From contig JAJYGB010000564.1 in assembly GCA_021785235.1 (NCBI GenBank), forward strand, positions 1 to 20,124: a stretch of DNA of 20,124 nt. Reading direction: 5' to 3'. The translations under genes and the position numbers were made by a program. This document shows, in pieces, positions 7,761 to 14,637 of this stretch. The stretch comes from Bacteroidota bacterium. GTDB lineage: Bacteria; Bacteroidota; Kryptoniia; Kryptoniales; JAKASW01. Below the pieces are notes generated by a model, which saw only the letters and a program-made list of their open reading frames with translations, made no database searches and was not told the DNA's origin. Position 1 is the first letter of the stretch. Each line of letters begins with the position of its first letter.

Positions 7761-8506
7761 TCAAGGGCATTTACACCAGCGCACTCGGTTTGATACCGCT
7801 CCAGAAGAGGCTGGAGGTGATTGCCAATAACCTCGCGAACGTGGACACAACAGCTTTCAAACGAGACGACTCGTTTACGAATGAACTCATCTCGGCAAAC
7901 ACCCTTCTGCGCGACGGTACGGTCGATCCCACCCAGAAAGACGTGAAAGACATGACTTACACCGACTTCTCGCAGGGCACACTCCAGCAGACCAATAATC
8001 CACTCGATGTCGCCATCGACGGCCAGGGCTTTTTCACGGTCCAGACGCAGGACGGTCTCCGTCTGACCCGTGACGGCTCGTTCACGCTCTCCACCGACGG
8101 GACGCTGCAGACCCGCGACGGCGCGACCGTGATGGGAACAGGCGGCCCGATACGGATCGACAACATTGAACAGACGCAGGCCAGCAAGCTCGTCATAGAC
8201 CGGAACGGGGAAGTGAAGTCGGGGAACGAAGTGTACGGGCAGATTAGAATAGTTGTGCCGGGAAGTTACAGCCAGATTTCCAAGGCGGGCGCAAACCTTT
8301 ATTCTCTCAACGAAGGCGCGGTTCTGCGTGACGCCGATCCAGCCAACGTCAGCGTACGACAAGGTTACCTTGAAGGTTCGAACGTCAACCCGATAGACGA
8401 AATGGTGGCGATGATCCAGCTCCAGCAGAATTTCGAAGCGGGACAGAAGGCAATACAGAGCCAGGATGCCTCGCTAGGAGATGCAAACCAGGTGGGCCAG
8501 GTATGA
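7757..8506 (+). CDS. flgF: Flagellar proximal rod protein FlgF
   Basis: FlgF is an axial rod subunit exported by the flagellar type III system without a cleaved signal. It is 249 aa, normal for the family. The N-terminal rod motif is GLIPLQKRLEVIANNLANVD, followed by TTAFKRDD. The central hook-basal-body segment reads NPLDVAIDGQGFFTVQT and LTRDGSFTLSTDGTLQTRDG. The C-terminal helix is GYLEGSNVNPIDEMVAMIQL. It is called FlgF rather than FlgG because a better FlgG lies next door and the order flgF-flgG is usual. GGAGG (7746-7750) supports the ATG at 7757, which overlaps the preceding stop as ATGA. FlgF/FlgG/FlgE paralogy leaves slight doubt over the exact symbol. Confidence 0.9.
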   Translation: MIKGIYTSALGLIPLQKRLEVIANNLANVDTTAFKRDDSFTNELISANTLLRDGTVDPTQKDVKDMTYTDFSQGTLQQTNNPLDVAIDGQGFFTVQTQDGLRLTRDGSFTLSTDGTLQTRDGATVMGTGGPIRIDNIEQTQASKLVIDRNGEVKSGNEVYGQIRIVVPGSYSQISKAGANLYSLNEGAVLRDADPANVSVRQGYLEGSNVNPIDEMVAMIQLQQNFEAGQKAIQSQDASLGDANQVGQV

Positions 8507-8688
8507 CACTCGTTTCTCTGACAGCCTCGGGAAACAAGCTTCACTGCACACTTAACAATGGCGGGATCACTGCCGAAGGCGACTCCAGGACGATCCTTGG
8601 TGCACTGACGAAAGCGTACATCAGACTGATGACGAATAATTTCAAAACGAGAACATTCAAGTGGAGGAAAATATGGACAGAGCGTTGA
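8503..8688 (+). CDS. Possible 61-aa protein between flgF and flgG
   Basis: This short ORF fills the 166-nt space between flgF and flgG. Its ATG overlaps the flgF stop as ATGA, and its 3' end runs 16 nt into flgG from the ATG at 8673. That geometry matches the coupled genes around it. The protein begins MTLVSLTASGNKLHCTLNNG and has a basic C-terminal third (FKTRTFKWRKIWTER). I see no signal peptide, transmembrane helix or known motif. If translated it could be a small export or assembly factor. The alternative is a random open frame in an untranslated spacer carrying the flgG ribosome-binding site. Confidence 0.5.
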   Translation: MTLVSLTASGNKLHCTLNNGGITAEGDSRTILGALTKAYIRLMTNNFKTRTFKWRKIWTER

Positions 8689-9464
8689 AGACAGCCGCGA
8701 CCGGAATGTACGCACAGCAGCTTAACGTCGACGCGATTGCGAACAACCTGGCGAACGTGAATACGACGTCATTCAAGTCCACGAGGGTGGAGTTCCAGGA
8801 CCTCATGTACGAGACACTCCGGGCAACCGGAATCCCTGACCAGCAGGGCGGCACTCCGCCCGCCGAGCTCCAGGTTGGTGACGGAACGGTGCCCTCCTCG
8901 ACCACGCGAAATTTCGGGCAGGGAGATCTCACCCCGACGCAGAACCAGCTCGATTTCGCGATCCAGGGAGACGGATTCTTCAAGGTTAGGACGCCGGACG
9001 GATCGGAAGCATATACGCGCGACGGTTCGTTCAAAATTTCCGCCGACGGTAACCTGGTTACTTCCGACGGCAACCTGATCGAGCCCGGCTTCACGATACC
9101 GCAGGACACTACGGGAATTCAGGTCGGCGTCGACGGAACGGTGCAGGCTACCCTTTCCGGGCAGACCAACCCCGTTACTCTCGGTCAACTTGAGCTCGCA
9201 AAGTTCATTAACCCTGCCGGGCTGCACGCAATCGGGAGCAACTTATACCAGGAGACTGTTGCCTCGGGGACGCCTATCCTCGGGAACGCGAACTCGACCG
9301 GTTTCGGCACCGTCCAGCAGGGTTACCTCGAATCGTCGAACGTCTCGATAGTGAACGAGATGGTGAAGATGATCGAAGCCGAACGGGCTTACGAGCTGAA
9401 CTCAAAAGCGGTTCAGACCGCCAATACCATGATGCAGCTCGCGAATAACCTAAAGACATCATAA
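8673..9464 (+). CDS. flgG: Flagellar distal rod protein FlgG
   Basis: FlgG forms the distal rod, the drive shaft through the P and L rings. It is 263 aa from the chosen ATG, close to the 260 aa of the E. coli protein. The N-terminus MDRALKTAATGMYAQQLNVD, then AIANNLANVNTTSFK, is a strong FlgG match, as is YETLRATGIPDQQGG. The centre reads LDFAIQGDGFFKVRTPDG and YTRDGSFKISADGNL. The C-terminus, from GYLESSNVSIVNEMVKMIEA through RAYELNSKAVQTAN to MMQLANNL, is diagnostic. The in-frame GTG at 8661 is less likely: GGAGG (8663-8667) lies 5 nt before the ATG at 8673 and would sit inside a GTG-started gene. FlgA follows after 17 nt. Confidence 0.95.
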   Translation: MDRALKTAATGMYAQQLNVDAIANNLANVNTTSFKSTRVEFQDLMYETLRATGIPDQQGGTPPAELQVGDGTVPSSTTRNFGQGDLTPTQNQLDFAIQGDGFFKVRTPDGSEAYTRDGSFKISADGNLVTSDGNLIEPGFTIPQDTTGIQVGVDGTVQATLSGQTNPVTLGQLELAKFINPAGLHAIGSNLYQETVASGTPILGNANSTGFGTVQQGYLESSNVSIVNEMVKMIEAERAYELNSKAVQTANTMMQLANNLKTS

Positions 9465-9481
9465 GCAGGTGAGGTAGAAAG

Positions 9482-10192
9482 ATGAAAAGCGTTGGCTTGG
9501 GAATGACGGCGATCCTCTTCCTGCTCGCTGCCCTCGTGTCCGCCTCTTCGGCGCAGACCGTGAGCGGCAACGCGGTCAGGGACGCGGTGGCATCGTACAT
9601 AAGACAATCGGCATCTCCGTCCATGGAGACCTCCTTAGAGTTCGAGGATCTGAAGAAGGACTACCCCGTGGGCTATAAGAAATGTGAACTGGCGGTCTCC
9701 TCCGCGAATTCCGTCACAATGAAAGGCCTGGTGACATTCCTGGTCAAAGCCCGTCCCTTTCGGAGTGAAAAAGGTTTCACGCAAATCATTCCCGTCACCG
9801 TCAAGATCAGAACTTTTCAGAATATCCTCGTTGCCGCTCAAACCATAAACCCGCACAGCGAGATCGAGCAGGATGAAGTCTCCTCCGTCAGGACGGAGAC
9901 GACCGATCTTCAGAACCCGGTGTCCAACCTCGGTCAACTGAAGGGGAAGTGGTCCGCCCGATGGATCCAGAGCGGCAAGCCCCTGACTTTTGATATGTTT
10001 ACAGATGAGCCGATAGTCAAAAGAGGTCAGGACATAACTATAATTTTCAGAACGAAGAACGTTACCGTCCGGGATCAGGGCAGCGCCCTGCAGGACGGAA
10101 GAATGGACGATATCATCAGGGTCGCAAACGAGTATAGGGACAATCTTCGTGCAAAGGTCGTGGGAAGAGGCGAAGTCGTCCTTGTGAATTGA
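9482..10192 (+). CDS. flgA: Flagellar P-ring assembly chaperone FlgA
   Basis: FlgA is a periplasmic chaperone for FlgI polymerisation around the rod. It is 236 aa with a Sec signal peptide: basic start MKSVGLG, hydrophobic core TAILFLLAALV and likely cleavage after SASSAQ or nearby. The C-terminal half is the SAF/FlgA domain (about 115-236), including ILVAAQTINPHSEIEQDEVS, IQSGKPLTFDM, VKRGQDITIIF and the end DNLRAKVVGRGEVVLVN. The final AKVVGRGEV segment is typical of FlgA. GAGG (9471-9474) lies 7 nt before the ATG. Placement between flgG and flgH/flgI fits its role. It is followed by the longest non-coding gap of the window. Confidence 0.92.
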   Translation: MKSVGLGMTAILFLLAALVSASSAQTVSGNAVRDAVASYIRQSASPSMETSLEFEDLKKDYPVGYKKCELAVSSANSVTMKGLVTFLVKARPFRSEKGFTQIIPVTVKIRTFQNILVAAQTINPHSEIEQDEVSSVRTETTDLQNPVSNLGQLKGKWSARWIQSGKPLTFDMFTDEPIVKRGQDITIIFRTKNVTVRDQGSALQDGRMDDIIRVANEYRDNLRAKVVGRGEVVLVN

Positions 10193-10199
10193 AAACGAG

Positions 10200-10306
10200 A
10201 AAGGCACGCAGGGACAAGGATGCAAATGGACAAATGGACACGACATCCCGCCGGCTCGCAGCGTGTTTGGATCGCGCCTCCGCGCCGGAGCCGCTTTGTG
10301 CCCTTT
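10200..10306. repeat. Imperfect inverted ends bracketing the flgA-flgH spacer
   Basis: AAAGGCAC at 10200-10207 and GTGCCCTTT at 10298-10306 are inverted copies apart from one inserted base. A second short inverted pair lies inside: CGGCTC 10252-10257 and GAGCCG 10288-10293. This layout could be a small dispersed palindromic element (REP- or MITE-like) that landed in the operon. The arms are short and one copy cannot prove it. Confidence 0.25.
10203..10242 (+). repeat. Degenerate 8-nt tandem array, about five copies
   Basis: Five consecutive 8-nt units are visible: GGCACGCA, GGGACAAG, GATGCAAA, TGGACAAA and TGGACACG, with consensus kGGACAAr. The fifth base is C in every copy, and the two most similar neighbours (10227-10242) differ only in their last two bases. 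The array lies just after flgA and does not encode protein in the operon frame. Its origin and role are unknown. Confidence 0.6.
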
Positions 10307-10325
10307 TTGAAAGAATGGAGCTGAG

Positions 10326-10892
10326 ATGAAGAAAATATTTGTATTGGCACTTTTTATTGCCGGGACATCGTACGGCCAGGTCATGCAGAACACGACCAAC
10401 TCGTTGTTCTCTGATTACAAGGCGGCGAGGGTCGGCGACGCGGTAACTGTTCTCGTGACCGAAGAGAATTCCGCCTCCAAGGACGCGTCGACCAACACAA
10501 GCAGGCAGAGCACGATCGGCGCGAACGGCGCGGCGAGCTACGGCACCGCCAACCTGCCGTCGGGCGGCGTGCAGATCGGGACAGACAATGAATTCAAAGG
10601 AACCGGGTCGACGAGCGAGAAGGGGAGTGTACAGGCCACCGTCAGCGCGCAGGTAGTGAAAGTCGACCAGTACGGCAACCTGCAAATACAGGGGAGCAGG
10701 CTTATCTCAATTAATGGACAGGACCAGGTAATCAAGGTGAGCGGCATCATCCGGCCTTCCGACATTCAGCCGGACAACACGATTTACTCCTCCCAGATTT
10801 CCGATGCCAGGATAATCTTCGAGGGATCCGGCTCGATTAACCAGTCTCAAAGCCCCGGCTGGCTGACCAAACTATTCCACTGGCTTTTCTGA
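10326..10892 (+). CDS. flgH: Flagellar L-ring protein FlgH, without a lipidation cysteine
   Basis: FlgH forms the L ring in the outer membrane. This copy is 188 aa, shorter than the 232-aa E. coli protein. The start MKKIFVLALFIAGTSYGQ is a Sec signal peptide with likely cleavage after SYG. The ring motifs are SLFSDYKAARVGDAVTVLVT, FKGTGSTSEKGSVQATVSAQ, VVKVDQYGNLQIQGSRLISI, SGIIRPSDIQPDNTIYSSQI and SDARIIFEGSG. It ends with the typical aromatic tail GWLTKLFHWLF. The oddity is that FlgH is a lipoprotein in enterics, yet this protein contains no cysteine and so cannot be acylated in the usual way. GGAG at 10317-10320 supports the ATG. FlgI follows after 5 nt. Confidence 0.93.
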   Translation: MKKIFVLALFIAGTSYGQVMQNTTNSLFSDYKAARVGDAVTVLVTEENSASKDASTNTSRQSTIGANGAASYGTANLPSGGVQIGTDNEFKGTGSTSEKGSVQATVSAQVVKVDQYGNLQIQGSRLISINGQDQVIKVSGIIRPSDIQPDNTIYSSQISDARIIFEGSGSINQSQSPGWLTKLFHWLF

Positions 10893-10897
10893 GGTGC

Positions 10898-11989
10898 ATG
10901 ATGAAAAAGTTGCTGATCGTACTCATGTTGATTACATCCGCCGCCCAGGCGACGCGCATAAAAGATATAGCGTACGTGAAAGGCGTGAATGACTACCAGG
11001 TGATCGGCTACGGGCTTGTCGTCGGGCTCAACGGCACCGGCGATTCGCAGATGTCCATATTCACGCAGCAGTCCGTCGCCAGCATGCTGAAGAGGTTCGG
11101 GATAACCGTTAATCAGTCGCAGATCCGCATGAGAAACGTGGCCGCCGTCATGGTGGTCGCGTCAATACCACCTTTCTCCAGCAGGGGCGCTTCGATCGAT
11201 GTGACTGTCTCCTCGATGGGAGATGCCACCAGCCTCCAGGGAGGCGCGCTTCTCCTCACCGATCTCATCGGTCAGGACGGGAAGATTTATGCCACCGCGC
11301 AGGGTCCTCTCTCAGTCGGTGGTTTCGATATCCGCGCGGCCGGCACCGAGATACAGAGGAACTTCACGACCACGGGAAGAATTCCGAACGGCGGCCTGGT
11401 ACAGGAAACGCCTCCCGTCGATTTCATGAGCAACTGGACCCTCTCGATCATCCTCTCACAGGAAGATTTCACGACCGCGACCCGCGTCGCGGAAACTATC
11501 AACAAGAGCGTGGGCGATACGGTGGCTGATGCCGTCGACGGCGGCACGATAAATGTCCAGATCCCCCAGCCGTTCCAGTCCAAGGATAAGCTCGTGCAGT
11601 TCATATCCCAGATTGAGTTGCTGGAGGTAGTGCCGGACGTCGTCGCGCGCGTGGTCATAAACGAGCGAACCGGGACGGTTGTGGTCGGGCAGAACGTCAC
11701 CGTGCTGCCGGTCGCCATTTCCCACGGAAATCTCAATATAGAGATTCAGGCGTACCCCGTTATATCTCAGCCCGCGCCGTTTTCGCAGGGGCAAACCGTC
11801 GTGACGCAGGCAGCGACCGCGCAGGTTACCCAGGACAGCAATTCGATGGTCGCGATTAACGGCGCCGCAACAGTGCAGGATATAGCCACCGCGCTCAACT
11901 CGCTCAAAGTCAGGCCGCGCGACATCATCGCCATTTTTCAGGCTCTGAAAGCCGCTGGCGCGTTGAAGGCGGAACTGGTAATAATGTAA
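10898..11989 (+). CDS. flgI: Flagellar P-ring protein FlgI
   Basis: FlgI is the periplasmic P-ring subunit that surrounds the distal rod. It is 363 aa, near the 365 aa of the E. coli precursor. A Sec signal peptide (KKLLIVLMLITSAAQA) is followed by the mature start TRIKDIAYVKGVNDYQVIGY and GLVVGLNGTGDSQ. Further conserved blocks are VTVSSMGDATSLQGGALLLT, VPDVVARVVINERTGTVVVG, LNSLKVRPRDIIAIFQALKA and AGALKAELVIM at the C-terminus. Two adjacent ATG codons (10898 and 10901) are possible. The GAGG at 10891-10894 is better spaced for the second, which would remove one residue. It lies 5 nt from flgH and 5 nt from flgJ, a compact ring-rod cassette. Confidence 0.96.
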   Translation: MMKKLLIVLMLITSAAQATRIKDIAYVKGVNDYQVIGYGLVVGLNGTGDSQMSIFTQQSVASMLKRFGITVNQSQIRMRNVAAVMVVASIPPFSSRGASIDVTVSSMGDATSLQGGALLLTDLIGQDGKIYATAQGPLSVGGFDIRAAGTEIQRNFTTTGRIPNGGLVQETPPVDFMSNWTLSIILSQEDFTTATRVAETINKSVGDTVADAVDGGTINVQIPQPFQSKDKLVQFISQIELLEVVPDVVARVVINERTGTVVVGQNVTVLPVAISHGNLNIEIQAYPVISQPAPFSQGQTVVTQAATAQVTQDSNSMVAINGAATVQDIATALNSLKVRPRDIIAIFQALKAAGALKAELVIM

Positions 11990-11994
11990 TTAAA

Positions 11995-12813
11995 ATGGAC
12001 AAGGTTCAGCAAAGCCCGTCGGCGGGCCACGTTCAGTTCACGGATCAGCAGAAGGCGAAACTAAAAGCCGCCGTCAAGGATTTCGAAGCTGTGTTCATGC
12101 AGTACATGCTGAAGTCGATGCAGCAAACCGAGAAGATCGACGGGAGCGACAGCCAGGAGGGATACGGAAACGATATAATGACAAGCCTGTTCAACACGAA
12201 GCTGTCGCAGTACATTACGGACAATTCCAATCTCGGTATAGGTAACATGCTCTACAAGCAGTTTACCGGCGAAGATATGGATTCACAGGCCCACGGCATA
12301 TCGGCCTCTGACCCCGCTATCCCGTTGCAGGGACTTACCAGTGCACAGGCGATGGCGCTTCAAAAAATCAAGGCTTACAGCTCCGGTTCCGTGCTGGAGA
12401 ACGTCGGTAAATACTCCGATATAATAAATGAAGCGGCGAGCACTTACGATCTTCAGCCCAACTTGATAAGGGCCGTTATTGCGGCTGAATCGGCAGGTAA
12501 GGCAGATTCGGTCTCTTCGAAGAATGCAAAAGGCCTCATGCAGCTTACCGACCCCACCGCGAAGGAGATGGGGATCTCCAACTCCTTCGATCCGAGGGAA
12601 AATATCATGGGTGGCGCGAAGTATCTCAAGAGTCTCATAGAGAAGTATTCAGGTGATATCAACATGGCGTTGGCGTCTTATAATGCGGGACCCGGAACAG
12701 TTGAACAGTATAACGGCATGCCCCCTTTCCAGGAGACGCAAAACTACGTCAAGAGAGTTACGAGTTATCTCAACATGTTTGACGCAAGCGAGGTGAGCAA
12801 TGGCGGACGGTGA
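11995..12813 (+). CDS. flgJ: FlgJ rod-cap protein fused to a lytic transglycosylase (SLT) domain
   Basis: FlgJ caps the growing rod and opens the peptidoglycan. This 272-aa protein has the FlgJ rod-binding domain (about 20-95: KAAVKDFEAVFMQYMLKSMQ and the following SQEGYGNDIMTSLF). There is a linker and then a C-terminal Slt70-type transglycosylase (about 140-260). Its motifs are IRAVIAAESAG with catalytic Glu165, AKGLMQLT (178-185) and ALASYNAGPGTVEQYNG (225-241). The enteric FlgJ instead carries a glucosaminidase domain, so the wall-cutting chemistry differs here. There is no signal peptide, consistent with export through the flagellar channel. No strong ribosome-binding site precedes the ATG, so coupling to flgI is likely. 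The 3' end overlaps flgN by 14 nt. Confidence 0.93.
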   Translation: MDKVQQSPSAGHVQFTDQQKAKLKAAVKDFEAVFMQYMLKSMQQTEKIDGSDSQEGYGNDIMTSLFNTKLSQYITDNSNLGIGNMLYKQFTGEDMDSQAHGISASDPAIPLQGLTSAQAMALQKIKAYSSGSVLENVGKYSDIINEAASTYDLQPNLIRAVIAAESAGKADSVSSKNAKGLMQLTDPTAKEMGISNSFDPRENIMGGAKYLKSLIEKYSGDINMALASYNAGPGTVEQYNGMPPFQETQNYVKRVTSYLNMFDASEVSNGGR

Positions 12814-13243
12814 CGGCAACAATTTAATCGAAGCGACGAAACACGAGGCCGCGGAATTTGAAAAGATGCTCGGCATCCTGACGAGAAAACAGGTGGCGAT
12901 CGGGAAGCTTGATACCGAAGAAATTCAGAAGATCGTTGGCGAAGAACTGGACGAGCTCAATAACATCCGCCTCGCTGAAGAGAAGAGGGCGGCGATCCTT
13001 AAAAGGCTTGCCCTCTCCGGTAGTGACGTGAACGACCCGCGTATGCTGTCCGCGAAGCTCGGACGTGAAAGCTCTGAGGATTATCTGAAGCTGCAGGCCG
13101 GTTTCAAGCAAGTTTACGAACAGGTCGTGCAGCTGAACAACATCACGAATGTCGTCCTTCTCCACTCGATTGCGTTCATCAGACAGAACATCCGGATCCT
13201 GACGGACAACGGAAACAGAAAACTCGTGGACAAGAAAGCCTGA
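12800..13243 (+). CDS. flgN: Flagellar junction-protein chaperone FlgN
   Basis: FlgN is the cytoplasmic export chaperone for FlgK and FlgL. This 147-aa protein is small, wholly helical in appearance and rich in charged residues. Typical FlgN features are the start with EAAEFEKMLGILTRKQVAIG, the run LDELNNIRLAEEKRAAILKR, and a late helix QVVQLNNITNVVLLHSIAFI, close to the family's NxxN-rich C-terminal helix. Sequence conservation in FlgN is low, so the call rests partly on position directly upstream of flgK. AGGTGAG at 12791-12797 supports the ATG, which lies inside flgJ. The anti-sigma gene flgM, often placed just before flgN, is absent here. Confidence 0.85.
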   Translation: MADGDGNNLIEATKHEAAEFEKMLGILTRKQVAIGKLDTEEIQKIVGEELDELNNIRLAEEKRAAILKRLALSGSDVNDPRMLSAKLGRESSEDYLKLQAGFKQVYEQVVQLNNITNVVLLHSIAFIRQNIRILTDNGNRKLVDKKA

Positions 13244-13253
13244 CGGGGAAACT

Positions 13254-14636
13254 ATGGGAGGCATTAGCAGTATACTGAACATGGCACGTGATGCTCTGCT
13301 CACGTCCCAGGCTGAGCTCGAGACGACCGGTCATAACATCGCCAACGCAAACACCACAGGCTATACAAGACAGCGAGTCGTTACACAGGCCTCGACACCG
13401 CTGCAAACCACATACGGCTACATCGGAACAGGTGTGGAGATAAACCGCATTGAAGGGGTGAGGAGCGAATACGTTAATTCACAGGTTACCAGCATCAATT
13501 CGGATTTAAATCAGGCGAACATAAATCAGCAGACTCTCACCAGTGTCCAGGGGATTTTCAACGAGACTTCCAGCTCGACCAGCGGACTGACATCGCAACT
13601 CAACGCGCTATTCAGTTCTTTCCAGACATTGGCCCAGACCCCCGAAGACGAAGGCATACGCCAGACTGTGCTGCAAAACGGTGTCAACGTGGCGACGACC
13701 TTTAACACTCTGAACGAACAGCTTCAGAACCTGAAGTACCAGGTTAGCCAGCAGGCACAGTCCGACGTGACCCAGATAAATCAACTGGCTTCACAAATCG
13801 CCGGTATAAACCAGCAGCTGCAGGCTAACGCGGGGACATCCAGGAATTCGTCCGACCTTCAGGACCAGCTGAACAGTGCGGTCGGCAAGTTGAGCAACCT
13901 TGTCAATGTGAAAGTCGTCACTGACGCGAATGGGATGACGAACGTGACGGCGGGCGGCGTGGTATTGGTCGCGGCCGGGGCCGCGTACCAGTTCAAAATG
14001 ACTCAAACCGCGAGCGGGATAACGATCGGGAGGTCGGATTCCTCGGTTCCCGCAACAGTGAACTCCGGAGAGGTGGCCGGTCTCATCAATTCATACGACA
14101 CTCAAATACCGACGTATTCGGCTCAACTCGACAGCATTGCCAACACGCTCGTCAAGACGATTAATACATTCAACTCAACGGGATACACACTTTCGACGAA
14201 CGGCAATCCTCCGCAGACGGGAAAGACATTCTTTCAGGGGACTTCGGCAGGGAGCATTCAGATTTCCCCGGACATACTTCAGAGCCTGAACAATATTGCC
14301 GCCTCCTCGTCGGGCGATCCTGGTGACGGGCAGAATGCCGCTGCAATGGCAAACGTTCTTAATACAGCCGTTGCGGCCAACGGACAATCCATCATGGGGG
14401 CATACCAGGCTCTCGTGAACCAGGTCGGCACCGATACCCAGCAGGCAAACAACACCGTCCAGACTCTTCAGACGGAGCAGAACCAAATGACATCTTACCA
14501 GACGTCGATCTCCGGAGTCTCAACGGACGAGGAGCTGACAAACATGATACAGTATCAAAATTCTTTTGAAGCCGCGGCAAAGGTGGCATCGACCGCAAGC
14601 GCGATGTACCAAACCCTAATCGGAATGGTGAGCTAA
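13254..14636 (+). CDS. flgK: Hook-filament junction protein 1, FlgK
   Basis: FlgK is the first hook-associated protein, joining hook and filament. It is 460 aa, shorter than the 547 aa of E. coli, mainly in the variable outer domain. The N-terminus ISSILNMARDALLTSQAELE, then TTGHNIANANTTGYTRQRV, is diagnostic, as are GYIGTGVEINRIEGVRSEYV and INQLASQIAGINQQLQANAG. The C-terminal helix holds STDEELTNMIQYQNSFEAAA and ASAMYQTLIGMVS. GGGGAA lies just before the ATG. It is 10 nt from flgN and 1 nt from flgL, the classic flgN-flgK-flgL set that supplies chaperone and clients together. Such sets are usual FliA targets in related systems, but no sigma-28 promoter is clear here. Confidence 0.95.
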   Translation: MGGISSILNMARDALLTSQAELETTGHNIANANTTGYTRQRVVTQASTPLQTTYGYIGTGVEINRIEGVRSEYVNSQVTSINSDLNQANINQQTLTSVQGIFNETSSSTSGLTSQLNALFSSFQTLAQTPEDEGIRQTVLQNGVNVATTFNTLNEQLQNLKYQVSQQAQSDVTQINQLASQIAGINQQLQANAGTSRNSSDLQDQLNSAVGKLSNLVNVKVVTDANGMTNVTAGGVVLVAAGAAYQFKMTQTASGITIGRSDSSVPATVNSGEVAGLINSYDTQIPTYSAQLDSIANTLVKTINTFNSTGYTLSTNGNPPQTGKTFFQGTSAGSIQISPDILQSLNNIAASSSGDPGDGQNAAAMANVLNTAVAANGQSIMGAYQALVNQVGTDTQQANNTVQTLQTEQNQMTSYQTSISGVSTDEELTNMIQYQNSFEAAAKVASTASAMYQTLIGMVS

Positions 14637-14637
14637 T

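Larger units (their letters stand above)
10193..10325 (+). promoter_or_regulatory. flgA-flgH spacer: possible flgH leader with repeated ANGGA motifs
   Basis: This 133-nt spacer is the longest non-coding stretch in the window. It contains five ANGGA motifs of the kind bound by CsrA in RNA: 10210-10214, 10216-10220, 10226-10230, 10234-10238 and 10315-10319. The last overlaps the flgH ribosome-binding site GGAG (10317-10320). csrA itself is encoded about 7 kb downstream. Four of the motifs lie in a short tandem array, so they are not independent. A short hairpin (arms 10278-10282 and 10286-10290) lies between the array and the flgH start. No convincing promoter boxes or intrinsic terminator are seen. 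Confidence 0.35.

Noticed and set aside
8661..8672. GTG start for flgG
   Set aside because: GGAGG (8663-8667) would be inside the gene, and the FlgG family start matches the ATG at 8673.
10278..10308. Hairpin CTCCG-CGC-CGGAG as a transcription terminator
   Set aside because: The stem is only 5 bp, and the nearest T-run is about 13 nt away and followed by the next coupled gene.
9635..10685. Long minus-strand open frames across flgA, the spacer and flgH
   Set aside because: They are antisense shadows of well-supported genes, with no family similarity and no ribosome-binding context that I can see.
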